A stretch of 38,861 nucleotides of DNA. Source: Priapulus caudatus (taxonomy: Eukaryota; Priapulida; Priapulimorpha; Priapulimorphida; Priapulidae). Shown here piece by piece: positions 30,590 through 38,861 of this stretch. The notes under the pieces were generated by a model. The model did no database searches. It saw nothing but the letters and a program-made list of their open reading frames with translations, and was not told where the DNA came from. The stretch is taken from NCBI RefSeq assembly GCF_000485595.1, contig NW_014577724.1, positions 16,070 to 54,930 of the forward strand. Reading direction: 5' to 3'. Numbering within the stretch: position 1 is the first letter of the stretch; every line of letters begins with the position of its first letter. The position numbers and the translations under genes are program-made.

Positions 30590-32035
30590 TGTGTACGTGT
30601 GTGTGTGTGTGGGTGTGGGTGTAGGTTATAGTAATTGCGGCAGTAGAGTGGGTAAAACGTGTTGTATGCTGTCACCAAACAGGTGAGGCATGTTGTATAT
30701 GTCCAAGGTGGGTGTGTTGTTACTGTCAGCGCAAAAGGTGAGGAATGTTGTATACTGTACAGCAACAGGTGAGGCATGTTGTTATGTCAGCGGAAACAGG
30801 TTGAGGGAGTGTTTGTTGCTGTCTGAACGGTGAGGGTGTGTGATATCTGTGCCAAGAGGTGAGGGTGTTGTATCTGTCACAAAAGGTGAGGCTGTTGTAA
30901 TACCTGCCCAAAGCAGGTGAGGGTGTTGTTCTGTCAGCAAACGAATGAGACCTGTTGTATACTGTCACAACGGTGAGACATGTTTATGTCCACAAACAGG
31001 TGAGCTGTGTATACTGTCAGCCAAACGGTGAGGCGATGTTGTATACTGTCCACATGTGAAACATGTGTGTATACTGTCACAACAGGTGAGACATGTTTAC
31101 TGTGCACAAACAGGTGCGGATGTTGTATGCTGTACAACGGTGAGAGCGTGTTGTTACCTGTCACAAAACGGTGAGGCATGTTTGTAGTGCACAGTGTTCA
31201 GCCAGAAACAGGTGAGGGTGATGTTTGTATACTGTACAACAGGTGAGGGGCTGGTTTGTATACTGTACAACAGTGAGGTGTGTGTATAGCTGTCAGAGCA
31301 AGAAAAACAGGTGAGGCATGTTGTTATAATGTCACAAGCAGTGAGGCTGTTGTTATACTGTCACGCACGTTGGAGGTGTGTTGTATAGCCGTCACAAACG
31401 GTGACATGTTGTATACTGTCACAAACAGGTGAGACTGTTGTATACTGTTACAGAAAAGGTAGAGCTTCTTGTCACAAACAGGTGAGGCTGTGGTATACAT
31501 GTTACACAGGTGACGTGTTGGTTGTATACTGTCACAAACAGGTGAGGCGTGTTCTATTAGCCTGTCACAAACGATGAGCGTGTTTGTATATGTCACACAC
31601 GGTGAGACTGTTTTATATGTCCCAAGCAGGTGGACTGTTATCTGTCCCAACCGGTGAGGTGTGTTGTAGTACTGTTCACAGAAGGTGAGACATGTTGTAT
31701 TGTACGGAACAGGTGAGACATGTGTAGTACTGTCACAAACGGTGAGCTGTGTTGGTATACTGTCACACAGGTAGACTGTTGTATACTGTCGCGACAGGTG
31801 AGGTTGTTTAGTTCTGTCATAAACAGGTTGAGGGCATGTTTGTATACTGTCACAAACATGTGAGAGTGGTTCTATTACTGTCAGCAACAGGTAGGCATGT
31901 TGTATAACTGTCCAACAGGTGAGACTGTTGTAGTACTGTCAGCAAGGAAGGTGAGCTGTGTTGTTGACTGTCAGAGGAGGTGAGCTGTGTTGTATACTGT
32001 ACCAACAGGTGAGCAGTGTTGTGCCATCATGTAGT
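30590..32035. repeat. Irregular ~30-bp minisatellite, roughly 45 units
   Basis: The unit approximates TGTTGTATACTGTCACAAAC followed by AGGTGAGGCA, but almost every unit differs by one- or two-base indels, so the period wanders. A (GT)n stretch precedes it at about 30590-30625. No reading frame is maintained; ORFs across it are artefacts. Confidence 0.88.
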
Positions 32036-32145
32036 GTATAGATGAGGGCTGCTACGTACGTACCTTATGGCAAAGGCATTGGTTCTATTGTGATCTTCTC
32101 TTCTAGCACAGCTCTTGCTGCTGACCTGTCCACTTGAGGCAGAGG

Positions 32146-32338
32146 TACGCTCACTTAGGAGTGTTTCGCCATTTGGATATATTATGATTAAGTGATTGAT
32201 ATACTAACCCATACGCTAACGCTAACCCTAACCCTAATCCCCCTAACTAATGATTAACAAACTATTTAGTATGAATATATATATATGTTTATTATAAGCA
32301 TAATGTAATGTAAGTTGGGAACATCTAATGGAGTATCA
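32146..32338. mobile_element. Related MITE copy 2 containing telomere-like repeats
   Basis: The left end ACGCTCACTTAGGAGTGTTT and the complement of the right end (ATACTCCATTAGATGTTCCC) match the element at 28502. Its interior CTAACGCTAACCCTAACCC occupies the place of CGTAACGCCTAACGCTACCC in copy 1. Confidence 0.6.
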
Positions 32339-34526
32339 CCCAGCACAGGCGGTATGCAGCATCAGACAGTGTAACACGAGCTTTACAAATTACAGAGTGT
32401 AACACACCTTGTGCACTGACTCATGTGTATGAAGCCATTTTCAAATTTCTGTGTGCCAGATTTCTGATAGATATACACACGTATATGAAGATATGCGTGT
32501 GCAACCGTTGCTAAAGTGCATGAATATGTTTGTGCGTTTAACCAGCCCTCGGCAGTTATTTGTGGTTTTGGTATCACTTATTGATTATTAAGTACTTTAA
32601 TTCAGTGCTGGGACAATATTAGCTTTATTTTGCCATCGCTTGATTCTATGGAGCTTTACACTTCAGTTCTTTTACAATAATAGTGGTACCATCATCACAA
32701 CCTACGTTTAAAGTGGCTAACGTTAAAATGTCTACCGCATCATTCACATACTTGTTTGAATTTATTTAGCTTTTATCTATTGTTAACAACTTATCTCCTT
32801 CCATTTTTGTCCCCCCCCCCATTTTTCCAAGTTTCTTTGCCAATGTTTTAATCAAAATCTCAGAATGTGCCTATATTGATTCCAGAGTTGTCCCACCATC
32901 TGCTTAACAGAAGCAGATGACACTGACTCGTAAGTAAGTTCTATTTGTTTATCCACAACCATGAGGTTGTAAGTTTGTGTAGATGTTGAAATGTCCCTCT
33001 CGCATGATCTTGTCGTAATTGGTGACGTTTGCCATAGAAAGAGTGCCATGTTTGTCCTAGTATTACACAAATCTATCATTTTGGCTGTTATATGTGAGTA
33101 ACCAGCCCCACACAGTATTTTAAAGTTATAGGGCAAGTTTTGTTTTCAAGTGGGATGATTATATAGAATATGGTTATCTATATAGCTATATGACTATACA
33201 GTGCCATAGTAGGCACGATTTATGCAAAGGCGTGACTTGTTGTTTGTTGTGTTTTGCAAAGAAAAATGATCATGCCAATCTTATTTGTATTGGTGTGTAT
33301 AATTTCTGCAGGGAGATGAAATTTTGCTCTCTGCGTTATCAATAATCTAGTATCTTGTTGAATTTTGTGTTGCTATATCTACGGATAGCTTGTTATGTTT
33401 GCCTACACTGTATATACAGTAAACAATATGCTATTGTTGTAGCATTTACTAATAACTGTTCCACAACAGTTACACACATTTATTTATATATAGAGAGAGC
33501 TCACCGATGTGTAAGACTTGTTGAATTAATGTTTAATAGATGAGTACATTCGTGTAGCTTTTGCACTGAAAACTTTGGTGCTCTATATTACATGTAATGC
33601 ATATTTCCGATTGCAGAATGTTGCAGGTGTTGTTTTAGTAAATGTAGGATTAATGTTGCAGAGCATTGTATAGACAGACAATACTTCAAAATAAATTGGT
33701 CAGTGAACTCGGACCAGCTGCCCATAGAAACGTGACATTTAATAGTCTGAATTTATGTGTAGCATTAAGCGCTAGTAGTTTGGAGTGCCAGAAGTAATTT
33801 TGCTAAACCATAGCAGACTGCATGCCAAAGGCACTTGGCATATAGATAAGATGTTCCACCTATACGCATATATATACATATGTAGATTTGACACCGCAAA
33901 GTAAAATCATTTGAAGCTGCAATAGCTTGTGTATGTAATTAATTGCTATACTCTAATGCAATGTAGGGGTGGATAGAGATTTGTGAATTGTAATTGCCAT
34001 CGATTAGTTCACTAACATATCTTAAGCACTGTCAAACAGGGTTAAAAGATGTGGAATACATAACGATTATGTAGTAAGGCTGTAGCTCATTCATGTATGT
34101 ACATCGTTTGTGGACTTTACTCAGCAATAGAAAGCATGATTGTTATAAAATTAAATTTGGTTCCTTTTATGTTGTATAATTTGAAACCTTGACACTGACT
34201 ACCTTCAGGTATTTATCTGTTTGCGATACAAGGATCATAAACGTTAGAAACGAAACGATAACGATTGAATTAAATGTGTATAAAAATAATGTAATATATA
34301 ATATAATACATATGTTCAAATTAAAAAAAGTTAGTTTATATACAAAGCATAATCACATACTGCACTCACTTCCTACTAAAAATGTCTTCATTTCTCCCTA
34401 CCTCGTAGTCGTGAGTAAATTAACTGGCTCTCATTGCATTGGACTTGGTATATAATTTTGAAAACAGCATTGCCATAGTATTTTTGATAACTAAATATCA
34501 GCACACCTATCAAGCTTTCATTACAT
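32339..34526. other. Intergenic, nothing recognised
   Basis: AT-rich, with a C homopolymer at about 32811-32820. No exon, repeat family or RNA gene could be supported. Confidence 0.45.
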
Positions 34527-34529
34527 GTT

Positions 34530-34592
34530 ATCAAGAGTACATAATAGGAGATTATAATTAAAAGGAGGAATCTCCTATTATGTACTCTTGAT
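34530..34592. mobile_element. Palindromic micro-element, ATCAAGAGTAC end (63 bp), just 3' of SNRNP25
   Basis: Perfect 24-bp arms beginning ATCAAGAGTACATAATAG, around a 15-bp spacer. It is flanked by direct GTT triplets (34527-34529 and 34593-34595). It starts about 52 bp past the SNRNP25 stop codon, so it probably lies in the 3'UTR, where the transcript could form a long hairpin. Confidence 0.75.
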
Positions 34593-34644
34593 GTTATATG
34601 GCAACGTACCAGACTGCAAGCACAGTTCAACATCTCTGAAACAA

Positions 34645-35202
34645 TCAACGCTGCCGCAATCGCTTAATAAACGTCAGCTCATCTCTATTTCTGATGCCAT
34701 ATTCCTTCAGTGGCTTCTTGTCATCATTTAATTTCTGTCCTTCGAAGGTCAACCAGTACGTCCTCCACACGTACCGCCAACTAATATGTTTAAGCGGCCG
34801 GGACACGTCCCTGGAAAGTTTCAGCGCGACGTATCTCGTTATGGCGCCTTTCAGATCTCGAACAGTCGCCGCCTGAGTGACGACGACGGGGTACACTTTG
34901 TCATCAGCGCGTCGCACGTTCACCGTCATGGACCTTCCGTATTCGAGCGCAATTTGCGAATTAACCTCGTCCAGAGTTACATCCGTCGGAAGGTCGCACA
35001 TAAGTGGGTCACTAAGCAGTGCTTCCAGACCCTCTTTCACATTTGCCATTGCATCTTGGTGCGAAAGGGTTTGGTCAGTGCATTCAGCAGATGATTCCTG
35101 TTGAGGCTGTTCATCGTTGGGGTCTTTCATCTGTTCATCGTTGGGGTCTTTCATCTGTTCATCGATGAAGTCATCTTTTCTCTGTTCTTCTAGAGTTGCC
35201 AT
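34645..35202 (-). CDS. SNRNP25: U11/U12 snRNP 25 kDa protein (SNRNP25), intronless
   Basis: One uninterrupted 185-codon ORF, ATG at 35202-35200 and TGA at 34647-34645. The product is the ubiquitin-like 25K protein of the U11/U12 di-snRNP, which takes part in recognising U12-type introns in the nucleus. Diagnostic blocks in order: LLSDPLMCDLP (about residue 61), TLDEVNSQIALEYGRSMTV, YPVVVTQAATVRDLK, ITRYVALK, HISWRYVWRTYWLT and YGIRNRDELTFIKRLRQR at the C-terminus. The N-terminal ~50 residues are acidic and extra relative to the 132-residue human protein; they contain the octapeptide DEQMKDPN twice. The frame stays open upstream to 35238, but that start would be GTG. The ATG at 35202 has a good context (purine at -3, G at +4) and directly follows a pyrimidine-rich TTTTAG, so a 5'UTR splice acceptor is possible. 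Vertebrate genes have introns in this core; here there are none. Confidence 0.94.
   Translation of the reverse strand: MATLEEQRKDDFIDEQMKDPNDEQMKDPNDEQPQQESSAECTDQTLSHQDAMANVKEGLEALLSDPLMCDLPTDVTLDEVNSQIALEYGRSMTVNVRRADDKVYPVVVTQAATVRDLKGAITRYVALKLSRDVSRPLKHISWRYVWRTYWLTFEGQKLNDDKKPLKEYGIRNRDELTFIKRLRQR
35107..35166 (-). repeat. 24-bp tandem duplication inside the SNRNP25 N-terminus
   Basis: Two adjacent 24-bp copies, plus a partial third, keep the frame and encode DEQMKDPN twice followed by DEQ. The copies look almost identical, suggesting a recent duplication in an acidic, probably disordered extension. Confidence 0.85.
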
Positions 35203-35979
35203 TCCTAAAAGCCCAAAAGCAAGACTAAGAAAACACACGGTGACTTTTGATTATAAATGGCAGATTTGCACGAATGCTACCTTCATGGTTTTATACAACA
35301 GACTAGCTGTATGGTTACTCTAGCACGTCCTTGAACTTTACACTCCAACCACCAACCACCCTCCACCTCACCACACCACCACCCTCGCACTTCAACCTCT
35401 TCCAGACAGCGAGGGTAGGGTACTTATGCCCAGCGTTTTACGTTCTCACTGGTTCTATTACATTTCCATTCCTGGGGAGCAAGAGCCTCTATTTTATGTG
35501 GTCATCAGAGCCAGGATAAATTAAAAGCCCCTAATGCTAGTGAGAGCCAGCTTTTTATATATTGAGAAAATTCACTGCCCCAGCAAGGGGTTTAACTAAC
35601 AGCTGGTTCCACGATTTCTCTAGACATAATATCTTCTGTGAGTTTGCTCAGAGTGGCTTCCATGAAGCATTTATGTGGAATTATTAGGTGACAGAAAGCA
35701 CAAAAACATTGGTAGAAAAATACAACTGGCACTTCTTTACTATAATTTTATTACTGAAAATTGGAAATAATCCAAGTGCCTGTGGTTATAGTATTTATCA
35801 GTGGATGGGCCACCATGCCTCCACTACAATACCAATTATGCAGTACATACACTATCACAGACGTCCCAAGTGTATATTGAAAGGACGGCGATGGACCATT
35901 ATCACAAGTGATCCCTTTCTTGGATTTTCCCAACTTGAGACCTCTGCTAACATTTCTAAGGCTCTAACTCTTCTTCAGG

Positions 35980-36290
35980 CTCAAAAAGAGGGAGTCTGCA
36001 GCAAAATAAGGAAGTCCGCAGTCTGAAGTTCAACACTAAAGATATTAACAATAACGTGTGTGCTTATTTTGAAGATTCATGCGGTTGCACGTATGCCAAA
36101 TTGTCTTTGGACATTTGCTGAAAAAAATACGGCAATTCCGCGAGGCCGTGCTCTAGAACGAACTAGTTAGTATAGCAGAATTTTCAGGGAGTCACACGGA
36201 CTCCTCCATATGTCAAATCAAGGAGTCCGTCGGACAGTAAATCAGGGAGTACCGGTATTTGACTCCGGACTCGCGTTAATTTCGCACCCT
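35980..36290. mobile_element. Inverted second copy of the 3.8-kb MITE
   Basis: The reverse complement follows 3834-4130 collinearly, including TACTAACTAGTTCGTTC, GTGCAACCGCAT and TTCAAAATAAGCACA. Its terminal GGGTGCGAAATTAACG is better preserved than in copy 1. The end near 35980 appears truncated. Confidence 0.75.
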
Positions 36291-36479
36291 GCACTATGAT
36301 AGCATATATACCGTTACCATAGTCACGTGGGTTGTTCCAATAATAAAATGATGCTATATAACACAAATTGTATATACACTACCAAAGTCCCAATTTGCAG
36401 ATTCGCGATCTCACATCATAAGTTTTACGCAGTGGCTGGAGGTACGGCAGCCGTCGTTCGTTGAAGCCCCATTTTGGCG

Positions 36480-36511
36480 TTAGGGTTAGGGTTAGGTTTA
36501 GGGTTAGGGTT
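36480..36511 (+). repeat. Telomere-like TTAGGG block
   Basis: Five TTAGGG/TTTAGGG units in the G-rich orientation on the + strand. Confidence 0.85.
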
Positions 36512-36750
36512 CTAGCTCATCTAAAGACTAAACTCTCAAATCGTGAATTTATTTCCCAAGGCGTTATTTCGAAATCTGGCGCCACCGCCGCCATCTTTGT
36601 CTCGTTAAGTATGAAAGCGAATGGACTGCCGTACTCGTAATTTTTTTTCCTAGGTCAATCGAGAACATAGGGCTCTAGTGAGCGCTGCCATTGGTTGATA
36701 CAAATCACATGCCTCAAACTCCTGTTTTATGGTGCATTCACTGCATTGTG

Positions 36751-36815
36751 ACCCTAACCCTAACCCTAACACTAACCCTAAACCTAACCCCAACCCCAAC
36801 CCTAACCCTAACCCT
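36751..36815 (-). repeat. Telomere-like CCCTAA block, opposite orientation
   Basis: About ten CCCTAA units with variants (CACTAA, CCCCAA, CCCTAAA). The orientation is inverted relative to the block at 36480, with 239 bp between them. Confidence 0.85.
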
Positions 36816-36982
36816 ATTTAAAAAAATATATAAAAAATAAAATTTTAATTGTAAAAATTAATTGTTGTTATTAAATTGTTGTAAATAGGCCTAAATCATG
36901 TATATATTTGCGTTAATTGGGAAAAAATGGTTAAGCGGATAAAGATAAAAAAATACAGAAAACAGAAAAATAATTATAAAAT

Positions 36983-37055
36983 GGATGGGATTCGATCCAC
37001 CGACCTTTCAGCCTTGAATTGCGTGCCGCGTCCTCCACCAAACTAATCTTTGTCC
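36983..37055 (-). ncRNA. tRNA-like sequence, probably the head of a SINE
   Basis: On the minus strand, TAGTTTGGTGGAG resembles a Pol III A box. About 35 bases later GGATCGAATCC is one mismatch from the B box/T-loop consensus GGTTCGANTCC. Intervening sequence resembles an anticodon arm, but no good acceptor stem or CCA-proximal pairing is visible. T-rich sequence follows downstream. This suggests a tRNA-derived SINE or pseudo-tRNA rather than a functional tRNA. Confidence 0.35.
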
Positions 37056-38165
37056 TCACTCCAATCGTGCCAGTGCTCACAGTCTCTCCGGCTTCTACGC
37101 TATCGACTATGCTTGCTGACACGAAACTTACAGACTAATTCATTAATTCGTATCGATCTCTCATGTTGTTCGCATTAATTATCGAGCCTTGCGCCACTCG
37201 ATATAAGTTATAGTCACTAGCACCAACAAGAACCCGTCTCTGCACGTCGAGCTCTTTCAATCGACATTGGACGTCCGTGTATCGCACTGGACCGTTACCG
37301 TATGCCATACATCTCTTCAAATGAAACAATTCACCTCACTGAAACAATCTTTTCAAATGTGAACTATGTGGTAATTACAATCCAAGCGTCTGAGTCCGCA
37401 CTTACACTCCTCTCTCTCTATTCGGGTCGGCAAAATTTCAAATATGAAGCTATTATTTGGTTTAAAAACATCCTTCACTAGTCAACAGAGGCAGCGCGAT
37501 GTGTTATTTGGATGTCGGTCCCTGCTGCAAGCGTGGCTCAAAAAGTCTCAACATTCTATACTATTAGTCTAATCATTCACTGGATATATGTCCACTGATA
37601 TGTCTCGCGTGTCTCTCGCTAACATAGCATAATCGACATATGTTCAGTCTCTCTCATCTCTTCGCAATCCGAATCTACACACATCCACATTAGCAAAGGA
37701 TCGTATTACTTGTGGCCGGCACGCCTATGGCGGCGATTTACTCTTGTCACACCGAAAAACAACATGCAGTACTCGGCAGGCAGTGCACAAGAGACAAATC
37801 TCAGTAGCGCCTCTTGTCACTCTCTCTCTTGTGAAAATACAGAGCAGAGGGACTCCGCATCAGATACAAGAATACGAAGATCACAAGTGCAGCACACAGC
37901 TATGAAGAGCAACGGTTCATACATGATTGTGTCGAAATATTATCAAACAAAAAGGTGCCTTCAGAATAAGTATTTTCTTGAGGACCACTTTATGTTGGCA
38001 CGGTGTAAATAGCACTAAATGCACTTGCGGGCTGATATATTCGTTCACAGCCAGGTGCGGTCTCTAAAGAATAGGGTCTTATGTCTCGCCAGCCGGTACT
38101 GCCCCCTAGAACGTACCGGGCTGGTACGGTCCGGTATACCAGAACCGTTAAATTGACCTACCAGC
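37056..38165. other. Intergenic, nothing recognised
   Basis: Short frames only (for example a 100-codon frame at 37710-38012) with no family resemblance. Confidence 0.4.
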
Positions 38166-38405
38166 ACTTTTGCGCGAAGCATATTCAAACAGTAAAGCAC
38201 CCACGCCGCCGCCGATCGCGGCGTAACACACTGGACATTCATAAAAACATACTAGACCCATATACACATATAACACGTATCAGTCTATAATACACTCACA
38301 TATATGATATATACATATATATTCCCATATAATGTATCATGTGTCCAGTGTAACCGCGATGGCGGCGGAGTGTGTTCTACTGGTTGATATATGCTTCAGA
38401 CGTGC
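38166..38405. mobile_element. About 240-bp TIR element with GAAGCATAT ends
   Basis: GAAGCATATTCAAAC-type left sequence and the complement of the right (CTGAAGCATATATCAACC) are inverted. They are followed by complementary GCCGCCGCGATCGCGG-like and ACACTGGACA blocks. The AT-rich centre is at about 38250-38330. Confidence 0.6.
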
Positions 38406-38861
38406 GACAAAATGATGGGTATGTGACTGCCAGAACACCAGGACTCATATTTGTCGTCCATTTCTGCTGAATTTTGAAGGTCTCTGTACTCGGTTTCTGC
38501 GAATACATTCGGATCTGCGCCTCCTCTAACGCGGCCCTCTCAAATCCGCGCCTGGTCTAGGCTCGGATGCAGGCTAGCGGATAACGGCACGCCGTATCTT
38601 GCACTTAATGTCTGCGACTCATCGTGCTCCCACGCAGGTCATTGATTTCTCTTTTCTTCTAAGGTCAATATCAAAGCAACTATAAGGGCCTCTAGCTGAG
38701 AAACGCCTGCTATTATACTGGTTGACTCCTGATGGTGCGTTTCCCGGCTTGCGACTCAATGACCGTCACTAAATTCCACAGTGTCGTCTATTCGATTTAT
38801 AGCACATCGCAAGAATTCATAATTCCAATATTCCTCAATAGGCGCGAGGCGAGTAACGGGG

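Noticed and set aside
30580-31887. His/Thr/Ser/Val-rich ORFs on the minus strand, up to 187 codons
   Set aside because: Translations of the irregular minisatellite; the frame changes with each indel.
35203-35238. Twelve-residue N-terminal extension of SNRNP25 starting at 35238
   Set aside because: The start codon there would be GTG. The in-frame ATG at 35202 has a good context, and the upstream bases look like 5'UTR or an intron end.
35688-36026. 112-codon ORF on the + strand
   Set aside because: No family resemblance, and its 3' end overlaps the inverted MITE copy beginning near 35980.

Overview
The window is nuclear DNA from an invertebrate animal. It carries spliced protein-coding exons with GT-AG introns, one of them encoding a TBC-plus-TLDc protein of the animal TBC1D24/Skywalker type. 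It also carries an intronless gene for SNRNP25, a protein of the U11/U12 minor spliceosome. The background is AT-rich and crowded with miniature inverted-repeat elements and minisatellites. Exons are clearly more GC-rich than introns, and some introns are 5-6 kb. I cannot name the species. Nothing prokaryotic (operons, CRISPR arrays, prophage) is present.

Layout. 1-5472: no recognisable exon; holds a 36-bp minisatellite (about 1998-2262), a direct duplication (2308-2581), a palindromic element (3261-3302), a 340-bp MITE (3828-4174) and a 102-bp-period satellite (4855-5340). 5473-26381 (+): the TBC1D24-like gene, ten exons in consistent phase covering about 471 residues through the stop. The N-terminal part (roughly 80 residues, judged against the human protein) is not visible and probably lies upstream of the window. 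Its introns hold almost every repeat type in the region. 26382-34644: intergenic, with a 40-bp repeat array just after the TBC1D24 stop, a decayed non-LTR retrotransposon tail (about 26880-27165, minus), several MITEs, a GC-rich island near 28.9 kb and a very irregular 1.4-kb minisatellite (30.6-32.0 kb). 34645-35202 (-): SNRNP25, convergent with TBC1D24. 35203-38861: an inverted second copy of the 3.8-kb MITE, facing telomere-like repeat blocks, a tRNA-like (SINE-like) sequence and a further TIR element.

The two genes share no obvious pathway: one is a membrane-trafficking/TLDc protein, the other a splicing factor. The most interesting material is (i) a family of tiny near-perfect palindromes with ATCARGAG-like ends and apparent 3-bp target duplications, about one per 5 kb; (ii) two partial exon duplications inside TBC1D24, one creating an in-frame 30-nt candidate microexon with good splice sites; (iii) several MITE families represented twice in the same window, including one whose interior contains telomere-like CCCTAA repeats.

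All calls were made by reading the sequence and by comparison with remembered protein families. No alignment or database search was run, so repeat-family boundaries are approximate.
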